This document shows, piece by piece, positions 38,258 through 49,676 of a stretch of DNA of 64,000 bases. How positions within the stretch are numbered: position 1 is the stretch's first letter; each line of letters opens with the position of its first letter. The notes below the pieces were generated by a model. The model did no database searches and was not told the origin of the DNA. It saw only the letters and a list, made by a program, of their open reading frames with translations. This stretch comes from Dromaius novaehollandiae (Eukaryota > Chordata > Aves > Casuariiformes > Dromaiidae). The translations under genes and the position numbers were made by a program. Where the stretch lies: contig NC_088100.1 of NCBI RefSeq assembly GCF_036370855.1, positions 106,498,387-106,562,386 of the forward strand. Direction: 5' to 3'.

Positions 38258-40130
38258 TGTTCATGTGCACAGGGAGAGCAGGGAGGACTGGGGAAAAAGA
38301 CAGGAGGGTGGAGGTGAGAGAAAGGGAGTGAGATTATGAGGTTAGTTAGATCAACAGTTAGTGACAAGCACTCTTGTGACACCTGTGACAACCAAGATTG
38401 ATCAGGTATTTCAGAGCTCAAAAATGCAAGGCATTTGGCTACCTCCGACCTCCTAATTCAGTTGATGCTTTTCCAGGAGCTTTTCAAACTGATGAACTTT
38501 CTGAGCCTAATTAGATGGTAGGAATCAAAAAGAGGACACTAAAGAATTTTAATAAAAGGAATTGGATTGTTTCTTCATCTTCACAACCTGGGATTTATGA
38601 GGGAATTGCACTGGCTTTGTAGCAATGTAAAATAAATAGACATTAGATGATGACAGGGAAAATAGAATTGCTGCCAAAGCTAAAAAGAGCTTGGCAAAAG
38701 AAGAAAGAACTACTACATAGTCAGTCATTCTTTACTGCACAAACCTTTTCATAAAGCACAGAAAAGAGATATATAGAAATAATGGACGCTTGCTAAAAGA
38801 TGAAAAGGACTTTCTGTAGCTTACATTTTTCACCAGCAAGGCTAAGATGCATCTCAGTTGTTACAAAATCTTATTGTTCTCTTTAGCCATTCAGAAAACT
38901 GATTACAGCTCTTATGGAGCATTTGCAGCCTGAACTTTTAACATCAGAAATAAATAACTGAAAAAAGAGGTCAGGAAAAGAACAAAGTTGTTACGAGCAT
39001 AAATACATTAAAGAGTTATCAGTCAACCTCCATTCTCATATTTCCTTTTTAACTGTGCCATTCTGAACTAGACAGAGTAATTTTTCATACAGTTAACTTC
39101 TAGTGAAATTGTATTTCCATGCTTGATATAAAAAATATACATGGATAAAATATAAAAATTGATATAAAAATACATATTTATATATGGAAAGCTTCAATAT
39201 TTGAACATTTGAAGAAACTGGAGATGGAAGAAGTCACCTTCTTCATGGGCTAAGACGTTTCTAATCCATTTTTATTTTTTCTTCACCAGAATATAACCTA
39301 GGAACCACCTTGTATAGTTACTAGCTAAGATGGAGTCACTAGGCACACCTTCATTCATCTACATACTTACTTCTGTTGGCTTAAATCATAAGACAGGAAG
39401 TCCAGTGGTAGTGAGTTTCACCAGAAAGACAGTTGGAAATGTAGCTTCCCCTTCTTACTTTCACAGGGACCAACAGTACCTGTGAGGGTTTCACAAACCA
39501 GGTGTTATGACACATGGGATCATAACAAATGTTTTGCTGCCCTGTGCTATAGCACTTTCACTGTGACTTCTTCAGGCACACTGCAATAGGTCACAGAGAG
39601 TTGCAAGGTACCCATTTTTGCATTAGAACGGGATGATTTTAATTAAGTGGTTTTATCACTTTGAATCTGTCCCAGTCTTTAGTCAGAAGTGGTAGAAAAC
39701 TCAAAGATAGCTAAATACCTAGAAGTTTCATGGAAATTGCCAATTTCTAAAGGAGAGATCCAAGTCAGCACTACTCCTTATCCATTGAGAGAGGGGCAGG
39801 CATAACTCAGCTGTTGGACTTTCTGCTCAGGGAAAGCCCTGCGGCTAATCACTGCATATATATTTCAGGACTCACTGCAGTGCAGTTGTCTGATGGCCAA
39901 AGACATGTCGAAGGAATTCAGAGCAATGCTGGGGTTATTCAGAAAGTAGTCTATAGGAAGACTGATTCATTAGGTCTCCTGCTCGGGAAACAAAATACTT
40001 TACTCATAAAGAAGCTGAATAAGAAAAGGCCTCATGAAAGGTGGTAAGTATAAGAAGCCTGTGGTTAGGATAAGGGCAGAGGAGAACAGGATAGAATAAA
40101 AGTCAGCCCAAATCAATTTTGTTTAATATT
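37126..40130. other. non-coding stretch, nothing recognised
   Basis: AT-rich. Open frames are up to 85 codons without domains. It contains a (GT)n tract at 38,223 and a weak 8-bp inverted repeat (AGTGTTAT/ATAACACT) at 37,171-37,202. A consensus-like donor GGTAAGTAT lies near 40,043, but no matching coding exon can be supported. Confidence 0.5.
38223..38260 (+). repeat. (GT)15 microsatellite with GCGCGTGT end
   Basis: Fifteen GT units, then GCGCGTGT. Alternating purine-pyrimidine tracts of this kind can adopt Z-DNA. Confidence 0.95.
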
Positions 40131-40932
40131 TGTTAGATAGGAGATCAAATCTGGTAGCCCAATAGAGGCGAGACTGCTGCACCTCCATGCCCCCAGGTAC
40201 AACCAGAAGTGAGGCTGAGCAGGTATTCCCAGTAGGCACCCACACCAACACACATATAAAACATATATATATGTATAAATAAATACAAGGCCAGCCACAC
40301 CAGTCAGCACAGACAGACACACTCAGCACCATCTCAAGCACAAACAGCACCAACAGCCTCATCCTGGCCCCTCTCTGGCTGATCGGGAGAAACATCCATT
40401 AATGGGACATGTGTATACTCACGTACTGTGTGCATCCCTCCAGCAGCTGGGCTCAGACACTCACTCCACCCTGTAGCTGCTCCTGGAGCCCCGATCTTCC
40501 CCATCGCTGGCAGCTGGACATTCGCAGCCCACTCCAGCTGCTGGTACAGACCCCCCATGCACAGACCCCCCTCCACACACATGCACCCCTCTCCACTGAC
40601 ACACACACACACAGGGGTCTCGGTCAGCCCCACAAGCCCCACAGTCTCTCTGGCAGTCGGCCAGGACTCCCGTGTCCCTCTGGCAGCCAACTCCATGGTC
40701 TCACCCTTAGAGACACACAACCGTACCTGCCTCTCCAGCCACTTCCCCCGCACACCAGCTGGCACCACAGACACATGCCTCCCCCAGGACCCCCCAAGAC
40801 CCATGGTCCCACTCCAGGTACTGGCACTGGGAGCAGCTGGGTCAGGGTGTTTCTTGGGATCCCCCACATTCCATTGTTCCCCTATGCTCCTCTGTGTGCA
40901 TGCAGGAGAGCTTTGCATCACATAACCTAACA
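40131..40932 (-). mobile_element. solo LTR candidate, about 800 bp
   Basis: The block begins TGTTAG and ends CTAACA, a perfect 6-bp terminal inverted repeat of the TG...CA type used by retroviral LTRs. Inside, the base composition changes sharply to C-rich on the + strand (G-rich on -), unlike both flanks. Read on the - strand it ends GATTTGATCTCCTATCTAACA-like, as I recall for avian endogenous retrovirus LTRs. The long frames here (199 codons on -, 173 and 165 on +) overlap each other and are composition artefacts. There is no flanking duplication (left AATATT, right AGTTTG) and no AATAAA on the - strand, so orientation and even identity are uncertain. No internal viral genes are present. 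Confidence 0.45.
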
Positions 40933-43328
40933 AGTTTGGCTACTTAACTGTGCTGACTAAGTTAAACCTGACCTCCCTTGGCTCCTTCTATAGTGAATGG
41001 AGACACCAATGCAAGTCCCAGGTGCATTTCTCTCTCTGTGTGTCTCTCTCTGGCTCTTTCTCGTTTGTAGAGAAAGTCCAAGGGTATCCATGCCCACCAA
41101 GCATTTAAGTTCCCATGGGAAGAAATTAGATTTGCCTAAAGCCCGCTGAAGTCAGAATTTCCACTTGCAGTGGAGTGTTTCCCTGACCAAGAAAACTGAT
41201 TTTTCAGATGTTGAGGAGGGAGTAACATCTTCGTGAAAGAAAAGATATCACATTTTTAATGGAATAAAATGTTGATGAAAATTTTCACTCTGCTTTAGTA
41301 ACAGATTTAATATTTTTATCTATTTGTCTTTTCCCACTGTCTTTTTGATAACTAGTTTGTGGCAATAATATTTCAGTCATTGCCAGCATTCATTACTGTG
41401 TTTCAACAATGTATGCAAATGACACAAAAGAAGTGTTAATGCAAAGACAGGTGTCTCCTTTTCTGAGGTGATAAGTTGTAATTACAGCAAAAGTGTGGCA
41501 ATATAAGGTGCAGGAACACAAATCATCATATAAAACCTGTGGGTAAAATCTAGGCCTATTGAAGTCAGTTAGATTTTGCCATTTGCAGCACTAGTTTCAG
41601 GATTTTATCTGATATAAACATGAGAAAGAGCTGAAAAAAAATTCAGTGAATGAAAACTGCACAGTTTTGTATACTAAACAAACTCTCCTAAATTTTTGGA
41701 AACAAAATTTTTAGCCAGGATTCCCACTCTGATTGTCCTTTCTTAAGAAATGCATGTTTTATTCCACTTTTCATATTAAGTAAAGAAAAAAGATCCTCCT
41801 GAAAGTGATAAAAGTTCTTCTCACATAAAACGAGAGGATTATGTATGGCATGGTTTCGGAAACAAGGACAAACGTCCAGAGTAGAGCCCAACAGCTGTTA
41901 ATATAGAAGAGCTATTAAAGGGGATCTCCTGGTATTACATTGCAAGCTGTCATTTTCAGTAGTGCTGGAGGTATCTATTGATGTAATGGTCTCAGGAGAC
42001 AGGAGGGCTTAAGTAGTTTTTTGAGACGTGAGGGTATTGACCTGACCTACTCACAGCAGTTGAATTGTTGGGAATGTTGATTCATGATTTTACAAAGGCC
42101 TCACTATTCTTATTCTCCAGAGTGATTATACACCTGACAAATGGTAAAAGCAACATTACTGGACCTTGGAGAGTTATTTTACTTTTAATGCAAGCCTTTA
42201 TTAAGCCTGATAGCCTCTCTTATTGCTGTTTTGATAGCTGCCTGCTGTTTAAATGAAAGCACCATGTTTCCTGACAGCTCATGCACAGGTGGCCCAGGTC
42301 TCATTCTAAACAAGTTGAGGAGAAACCAATCTTTGTGAGAAGTGGGTAGGAGAGAGATGTCAGTCCATGTCATCCCAAGTTTGAAGAGAGACTTTCACCT
42401 GGTCACAGGGAGAATGAGGGAAAAGGGCAAGAGCAGAGGAAGCTGACAGGCATCCCCATCTTGCTGGCTTACTTGGCCTGGAACCATTTCTACTCAGCAT
42501 CATGATGCAAGACAACCTGTCCTGTAGCCCTTCTATGTAAACAGCTTAGTAGCTTATACTTGTAGGGATTTAAACAGCATTATCTATACCATTTTTCTGC
42601 AAACCACAGCCATATAGAATGGTATACAACTATTGCCATAGCCAGTTACTCTTCCTGACTACATAAGTTTGGGCACTACTCAAGGAAAGTCCATTTCGTG
42701 AGTCCATGACAGTGCAAAAATAGTATTAATGCTGACTAGAAGTGGCTGATGCTTGGGAACAAGCCCTGTATTTGCACGTACATATTGTTACAACTTTAAG
42801 GAAGCTATGGCAATGAAACAGAGGAATTGCCTCTTGATTTTGTAAATATGTACATATGTGATTTTAAATGTGTGGCTTGATTCTCAAGGGCTCTTGAGGC
42901 TGGCACTAAAGAACCATAAGGCAAGCTTTGACCTTCTGAGGACACTTTCAGGTAAGGTAATCATTTCTAGGAGAGAGATGAGACTGGCTGGAAAATTCAA
43001 CAGGAACCACTTCCTGCTGAAGACATTCTGCTACACAAGAGTTTTGTCACCACCATCTTTTCCTCCAGCAGCTATGCTCTTGAAAGAACAAGCTCTCCTT
43101 TAGTAGGTATTTAGCTGCATCCAAATTCACATTTTTCAAAGTGTAGCCCAGTCAGGAATGTAAGCTCCAGAGAGGGAAGACTGTCTGCTATGCTCCCTTC
43201 TCTGAGAAACATTTACTATTTGCTAGTTTTAGGAGGTTGTCCTTTCCATATGTGATGTCTGAATCACGTTTCAGAGATACCAAGTTCTTTCTACTGATAA
43301 TTTAGGAAGCTTGGACACCTATTTCTCT
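40933..43328. other. non-coding stretch with old-repeat scraps
   Basis: No gene recognised. Pieces at 41,130-41,175 (TAAAGCCCGCTGAAGTCAGA) and 41,544-41,590 (TAGGCCTATTGAAGTCAGTT) resemble the ancient repeat noted at 4,329. Open frames are up to 81 codons without domains. Confidence 0.5.
41544..41590 (+). repeat. ancient amniote repeat relic
   Basis: AAAATCTAGGCCTATTGAAG then TCAGTTAGATTTTGCCATT parallels the common sauropsid phrase 'aaatcctgg.ccattgaagtcaatggcaaaact'. It is the clearest of the short copies in the window. Family name not certain. Confidence 0.45.
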
Positions 43329-44835
43329 GAATCACAGAATAGTTGAGTTTGGAAGGAACCTCTGGAGATGATCTGGTCCAAGATGGGTCACCTAAAGCCC
43401 AGGACCATGTCCAGATGACTTCTGAATGCCTCCAAAGGATGGAGACTCCACAACCTCTCTGGACAACCTGTTCCTGTGGTCACCCACCCTCATAGTGAAG
43501 AAGCATTTGCTTATGTTCAGATGGACCTTCCTGTGTTTCAGTTTGTGCCTGTTGCCTCTTGTCCTGTCACTGGCTACGACTGAAAAGAATCTTGCCCCAT
43601 CTTCTTTATAACCTCACTTCAGATATTTATAAACATTGATAAGATTCCCCCATGAGCCTTCTTTCTCTTCCCCACACTAAACAGTCCCAGCTCTCCTTGT
43701 ATGAGAGATACCTCAGTCTCTTAACCATCTTCGTGGCCCTTCCCTGGACTTCTTCCAGTATACCCTTGACTTTTTGTACTGGGGAGCCCAGAGTTGGACA
43801 CAGCACTCCAGATATGGTTCCACCAACACTGACTAGAGGAGAAGGATCACCTCCCTCCACCTGCTGGCAATGCTCTGCCTATTGCAGCCCAGGATGTGCC
43901 ACAAGGGCACATTGCTGGCTCATGTTCATGTTGGTGTTCACCAGGATCCCAGGTCCTTTTCTGCAAAGTTGCTTTCCAGCCAGTCGGCCCTCAGCTTGTC
44001 CTGGTGCATGGGGTTGTTCCTCCTCAGGTGCAGGACACTGCACTCCTCTTACTTGAACTTCATGAGTTTCCTTCTCTCTGCCCCTTTCTCCAGCCTGTCA
44101 AGGTGCCTCTGAATGGCAGCACAGCCCTCTGATGTATCAGCCACTCCTCCCAGTTTTGTATCATCAGCAAACTTTGCTGTGGGTGCATTCAGTCCCATCG
44201 TCCAGGTCCTTGATGAAGATGTTAAACAGTATTGGCCTGCAGCTGGACTTTGTGCTGCTGATCACAAGCCTCTGAGCCCAGCAATTCAGCCAGTTTTCAG
44301 TCCACCTCACTGTCTGCTCATCTAGCCCATGCTTCATCAGCTTGTCTATGAAGATGTTATGGCAAACAGCGTCAAAAGCCTTACTAAACTCAAGGTAAAC
44401 AACATCTGCTACTCTCCCGTTCTCTACCCAGACAGTCATCTCATTGTGGAAGATTGGTTAAGCAAGATTTCCGCTTCATAAATCCATAATGACTCACAGT
44501 CACCTTCCTGTTCTTCATGTGTTCAGAAATAGTATCACAGATCAGTTGCTCCATCATCTTTCAAGGCATCAATGTGAGGCTGACCCACCTGTAGTTCCTC
44601 AGATCCTCCTTCCTGGCCTTCTTGAAGATAGGGTTGACATTTGCTTTCTTCCAGTCCTCTGGAACCTCTCCTCATCACCACGACCTCTCAAAGATAATCA
44701 AGGATGGTCTCACAATGACATCAGCCAGCTGCTCAGCACTCGTGGGTACATCCTGTCAGGGCCCATGGACCCATGTATGTCCAGTTTATTTTGTGTTCCC
44801 TAACCTGATCCTCCTCCACCAACGGTACATGAATC
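43329..44835 (-). mobile_element. CR1 LINE, 5'-truncated
   Basis: CR1 is a non-LTR retroposon that copies itself by target-primed reverse transcription. Here the 3' end lies at the left: GAATCACAGAATAG is the reverse complement of the avian CR1 octamer tail (ATTCTGTGATTC). It is followed by the typical GGAAGGAACCTCTGGAGATG and ATCTGGTCCAA. The 3' UTR and the end of ORF2 run to about 43,860. The reverse-transcriptase region continues to about 44,835, where similarity fades. The full-length element is about 4.5 kb with two ORFs, so roughly the 5' two thirds are missing, including ORF1 and the endonuclease. No target-site duplication was found. Of the window's CR1 copies it is the least diverged. 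Confidence 0.92.
43627..44835 (-). pseudogene. CR1 ORF2 reverse transcriptase, broken
   Basis: The clearest open piece (44,164-44,439) reads VYLEFSKAFDAVCHN, IDKLMKHGLDEQTVRWTENW and ILFNIFIKDLDDGTECT, all diagnostic of the CR1 reverse-transcriptase palm. Two lesions are visible. First, CRP is joined directly to ILFN at about 44,235, so the conserved SGVPQGS-type motif that normally lies between them is absent (about 40 bp lost, frame kept). Second, near 44,170-44,175 one extra base puts a stop just before the catalytic FADD box, which lies in the next frame. Further down, VQGRATKMVKRLRYLSYKE (43,627-43,860) matches the C-terminal part of CR1 ORF2, again in an interrupted frame. It cannot make an active enzyme. 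Confidence 0.9.
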
Positions 44836-47800
44836 TCGCTCCTGCTCCAGCTGTTCATTTTTAGCATAGCAACATGTAAAATAAGAATATCTAAGTGGGC
44901 TTTTTGGCTCCTATGAAACTGTGAGCCCAGGACTGAGTGAGCTCCTAATTGGATTAGAGAACATTCAAATGCACTGTTGGTATTTGTATACCTAGGGCCT
45001 CTGTAAGCCTGAGCTTGAGATATTGGTCCCATGAGGAGAATTGTGGTGTCATTCCCAATAAATGCTATTGTTCTCTAGCATTTCATCCGTGTTAATTCCT
45101 TCTTCCTCAAAATGGTGGGAATGAACTGAGGGATTATAGGTCTATTGGGAGGGAAGGAAGGTTCCTTCTTTCAGGCATTTCTTTTAGCATTTACTTAGCC
45201 CTGTCCCACCACAAACAGAACTCTGGCCTTTCCTTTCCAAACTTTCTTTTATAAAACAAAATCTTACTAAGCTTCTTACTTATAGCAGTAGAGCAGACCC
45301 TACACACCAAAGCTCTTCAGAGTTCAAGGGTGTGGGTTTGGCCTCAACTTTAATTATGGTTTGGGGTTATATTGGTTAATTAGTTGCTACAACTTTCTGT
45401 ATTTCTGGCTTGAATGAGAGAAAAAGTTGCAAAAGCCACAGGGAAGAAAGTTGGTTTTCACAGAATTTTTGGCCTGGAGAGAAACAGTAACTACTTGAAA
45501 GCTTGTTAGTAAACTTGAAGAGGAAGTTTGCTACTGGCCTTGTTAGAAGTCTGTGAATAAATTTTGTACTCTAGCTAAAATGGTTACAAATCTTGAGAAA
45601 CTTATCTGAATTCATGCACTTAACTTGGGTTTACAGTTTTGCAACCACGGTCTTGTCTGCACCGTTTATTTGGTAGTTGGTAAGACATTCCTGCTGTGTA
45701 ACCTGCACAGCCACTCCAAATGCCATTCATAAAGACGCAGTGGTGTACTGATGGATTGCCTGTACACAAAAAACAATTCTTACAAGTGCAGGTATCTGCA
45801 GAATTCTGCCCCTCTTTTTCTTTTAGTGTATTCTCTTCAGTCGGTAATACCCATTTCTCATTCTCTTGCAAATGTCTCTCATTTCCCTTTCACACAAGGT
45901 GTCATGGAATATTTGCCCGAATTAATCAATCAGCTTGTCAATTCTTCTCCACTGGATCACTCTTCACAATGCTAATGGTTGCACAAATGTCAGTCATGGT
46001 GTGAAGCTCAGGCAGTGCAACAGCTAGAAGTGGCTAATCATTACCTATTAAATTCAAGAACGTATCGGTGGATCTAGGACTGTCTAATTTGAGATCTCAC
46101 AATATATTCAAAATCATGCTGTAAACTTGTGATACTTTCTGACATTCAACAATGGGCCTGGACTGTTCCCATCTAATTATAAAGGCCTAGGTTAAATCTG
46201 AATCCAGTTCTCTAATCATAAAATTACCTTTCTTCTACGTCAATAAAATAAGGTGTGCCAGTACCTTTGAAGGCTGGACAATTTAGATGCTCAAGAAAAG
46301 GACTTTGCCATGTCTCTCCAAAATGCTAGAATCACCATGAGTTTTCCTCTTACTATTTACCTTAAAAGGATCATCTGCAAAGACACTTTGTTCTCTTATA
46401 AGATACAGCAGCACTTTGAACAGGATTCATTGTAACTCTTCTCCAAACTGTTTGTGTTTCATCAACCTAGATCAGAGGATTCTTTGGGCTGAGTGAGGAT
46501 GTCTTCTTGTGAGTTTCCCTTGCAGTGTTTGACCTTCAGTAGGAGCTGGAGGCCTCATTCCTTGTGTATATTTTGAAATCAGACTTTGAACCCAGTTCTG
46601 ATCTCTTTGACTCCAAGGTAACTCAGGAGGGCAACAAGGAATAGAGGCAGTGCTTTTATGCAGAAGCACCAAAAACATGTTCAAAATTTTATTTGCACCA
46701 GCCATGGTATATTGAGAAATCACAGATTTTGCTGTGAGGTCGGAAAAAAGATACTAAGTGGAAAAAGGATTTTTTAACGGCCTTCAGCTTTCCAGAGGAA
46801 GCTTAGGGAAGAGTAGACAGAACCAGCTATACCGGTGCATGTTGCAAGAGCCCAGCCTGGGACAACAACTTTGCTATACAGAAAGGGTCTCCTATACTGG
46901 TATTCTCTGCTTAGTGGATAGGGAACTTCACCTCTTGTACAGTCTCTTTGGCTACACCCATACTAGCAAACTAAATAGGGCCAATGTGTAGGTGTGACTG
47001 TGGTTGCACAGTCATCTCTACTGTTTCATTGCTAGCATGCTACGCTTTGCAGCAAAACACACAGTAAATATATTCTGTTCTATATCTATTTTTTTAGGTT
47101 GTCCTGTGCCAACTAGCATTCCCAGAAGCTGCTTAAGGGGTAGCACAAGGCAAGGACTGTTCCCAAAAATCAGGGTTGACGAGCTCATTATGTTGAGGAG
47201 AAGTAAAAAGAGTTTAGCCATATGGATGCAAGCCCATCCCTTGCTCTCACCCACTCTGCCTGTGCTTTGTGGTAGATATTTGTAAAATCCACAAGAAAAT
47301 TGCACAAGTAGAACAGCCTAGATGCTTTGAGATAGTATAGCCACATTGATCCATACCAACACTATAATTAAATCATTATTAGTTATTAATAAATACTGCC
47401 ATCTATTTTTAAAACAGGGTCACTTTGTTTGACAGAAAACTCTTTCTTTGGCTGCATGTAAACCTCATTGCTAATAGCTAAGCTTCCTTCTTTTTAAAGT
47501 ATGCAGCTGTTTTGATTGTTGTTAGGCCTACATTTGGGGATTATCACTTTTATTTCTGATTAAAATATCTACATGGTAATGTAATTGAAACAATAGTTCC
47601 AAAGTAAATGCATTGGTTGTGGTTTTCATTATCAGGATAATCTTCCTCTCTCCCTCACACCCAAAGCGGTGAAATCTTTCCCTCTCCAGCAATATAAAAC
47701 CGCATCAATGTGCACAGCAGATTTTAAACAGTTTACTGCTCACTACCCATTAAACTATTTTACAAACAACAATGAAACAGGAAATAACAAAGCATGGTCT

Positions 47801-49311
47801 TTGAATTAATACTTGAGCTAAAATACTCAGTTTTTCTGCAGTTCATAAACTGCTCCAGCTGTGTGTTCATGGTTTTATGACATTTTGAGAACTGTGCTCC
47901 TCAGCAAAATTAAAACCTTCTCCACAGTTGGGGACTTGCTGTAGCCCCATGAGTTGTACTGTGCAGAGGAAATGGCAGAAGCACACTGTGTTGCTACGAG
48001 ATGCCAAAAATCAGGGTAGCTCCCAGTGGCTGTTAAAGTGAAGTACTCCCAGTTTAAGAGAAATATGGAACATTTATTTTCTTTTTGCTGTAAATAGAAA
48101 TAAATCAGAGGAGGATCTGATGATACTAATGCTACAAACATGAATATTGTGATGATATTAGGTGCTTCTTGGGCCTGGACTAGTGGATGAGTACTGCCAC
48201 CTTTTGGCTAGATATTAAAATGACGGTGTTGAGGGGAAGAGTTCTGTAAATGGGAGCAGAAACACTGCTGAGAGGTGTCTAGTAATGGGTGTGAATAGAC
48301 TGGTTCTGTGAAAAAAAAGTCTGTTTTGCCCATGTTTAGACTACTAAATGCTACTTGAATATGTGAACATTTATTAGCACTTACTGGTTTGGTTTCCAAT
48401 CTGCTCTGTCTGAGGCTGTGTCCACCAGAGTGCCAGAAAAACACTTTGGGAGTCATTGTATTGCTGCAAGAGCAAGCACAAAACTCAGTTGATGTAAAGC
48501 AATCCCAACAGTCTTTCAGTGTTGGGCTTATCCCAAGGCAAAGACATTTGTGAAGAGATTTATTTTCTTTTGTTACATTGTGATGGTGTTCTTCCAAAAG
48601 AATAAATTACGTATCGGTACTGCACTGACACTAGGCAGGTAACGATAGTCTCAGAGGGGACTCAGCAACATCTTGCAAACATCTGTGGTCATTTGTATGA
48701 GAGCCAATTAACCTGTGGTAGTCTAGTAAATGAGGAGGGCCATCTCTTATGTTCTGGAAGTTAAAAAACTTTTAAGAAAAAGTGGTGAGGTTTCCAGATG
48801 CTGGCAGACAAAATCTTCAGGTTCATTATGGAAAATGAAATACGCAGGGTGCTCTGTGCTTCCCCACAAGCCATCAGCTGTCCAGTCATAGTTGGAATAA
48901 GTAAGAACACGGAGGACTGGTAAAGCAAGAGCAGACATATCAATGCAATCAAGAGATACAGCATCATTCTTTTCTCTGCCATTGACTCAGTGGACATCTT
49001 CAAGTCATTTTTTTGTGTATATATTTCAGGCACCTCAGTAAAGAAAATCTGGCCACCTTAGCAAGGAACTTTGGGATGTACAGTCAAAAGAGTTGTATTT
49101 CGTGCCAAGCTATAATCATTCTCTATGCCCAGATGGCCTTGGTTGGCTAACCTGTGCAGGTCCTTCTGCTTAGAGTCTGCTTGTTGGTTTGCACATGGCA
49201 GGGGAAGACCATGTTCGATTAGCTAATCTGGAGAGTGAGAATTGACTGAATGTGGTCCAGATTCTATATCTGGAGTCCCTTGAGGCTAAAGACAGTAGAG
49301 AATATACATGA

Positions 49312-49312
<1 letters not shown>
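44836..49312. other. non-coding stretch, nothing recognised
   Basis: Open frames reach 129 codons (48,208-48,597, -) with no domain, coding-like bias or supported exon structure. A small inverted repeat (AAATGCTA/TAGCATTT, 45,060-45,083, 8-nt loop) is present. No RNA gene recognised. Confidence 0.5.

Positions 49313-49350
<38 letters not shown>
49313..49350 (+). repeat. (TG)19 microsatellite
   Basis: Nineteen perfect TG units end directly at the LTR that begins TGTGG. The last units may belong to the LTR terminus, so the tract may have grown from that edge. Confidence 0.95.
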
Positions 49351-49351
<1 letters not shown>

Positions 49352-49394
49352 CATTCGACGACACAGACCACAAGAAGAGTAGTGCAAGAAAGCC

Positions 49395-49400
49395 TTTATT
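49395..49400 (-). terminator. LTR poly(A) signal AATAAA
   Basis: AATAAA on the - strand, followed by AGGCTTTCTTGCACT and a GT-rich stretch (TTGTGGTCTGTGTCG) that fits a downstream cleavage element. Confidence 0.6.
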
Positions 49401-49417
49401 GAAAACACAATGGCTGG

Positions 49418-49425
49418 TTATATAG
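49418..49425 (-). promoter_or_regulatory. LTR TATA box
   Basis: CTATATAA on the - strand, 17 bp upstream of the AATAAA signal. This is the layout of a short-R retroviral LTR promoter. Confidence 0.6.
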
Positions 49426-49548
49426 CCATGAAGTTCAGCCACTCCTCCAAGTATCTCCTTGGCATTGTGGCATCCTGTGATAGGTAGAAGGCGTCTTCTG
49501 ATGCCCAGCAGGCGGGCAGGACAGTCCAGCAGGACAGGCCCACCGCAG

Positions 49549-49607
49549 CTGCTGACACGTAGGCAGGAAGGCACACCGTGACTGCTGACACAGGCCGGAA
49601 GGCACAT
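49549..49607. repeat. 33-bp tandem duplication inside the LTR
   Basis: CTGCTGACAC followed by AGG(C)..GGAAGGCACA occurs at 49,549 and again at 49,582. Duplications in the U3 part of LTRs are common and often contain enhancer sites. Confidence 0.75.
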
Positions 49608-49676
49608 GATCACTGGCAACTTCATAGTTACCAGATCATTACTTTCTGCCTTAAAGATCCTCTGCTGTCCTACACA

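Larger units (their letters stand above)
49347..49676 (-). mobile_element. solo LTR, about 330 bp
   Basis: On the - strand the element starts TGTGTAGGACAGC and ends CGTCGAATGCCACA, giving TGTG...CACA ends. The functional sites are in LTR order: TATA box CTATATAA (49,418-49,425), then the AATAAA signal (49,395-49,400), then about 48 bp to the 3' end. No internal gag/pol sequence or second LTR flanks it, so it is read as a solo LTR left by LTR-LTR recombination of an endogenous retrovirus. A target-site duplication is not visible because the left flank is the TG repeat. A 151-codon frame across it (49,170-49,625, -) is not a gene. Family (ERVL- or ERVK-like) not assigned. Confidence 0.7.

Noticed and set aside
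40040..40055. Splice donor GGTAAGTAT after an open frame at 39,814-40,047
   Set aside because: The frame has no recognisable protein content and consensus donors occur by chance.
40334..40933. 199-codon open frame on - (and 173/165-codon frames on +)
   Set aside because: The frames overlap on both strands within a C-rich skewed block bounded by LTR-like ends. Translations are low-complexity (P, H, T, S or G, V rich) with no domain. Openness is explained by composition.
49170..49625. 151-codon open frame on -
   Set aside because: It crosses the solo LTR and encodes a TH repeat from the TG microsatellite.
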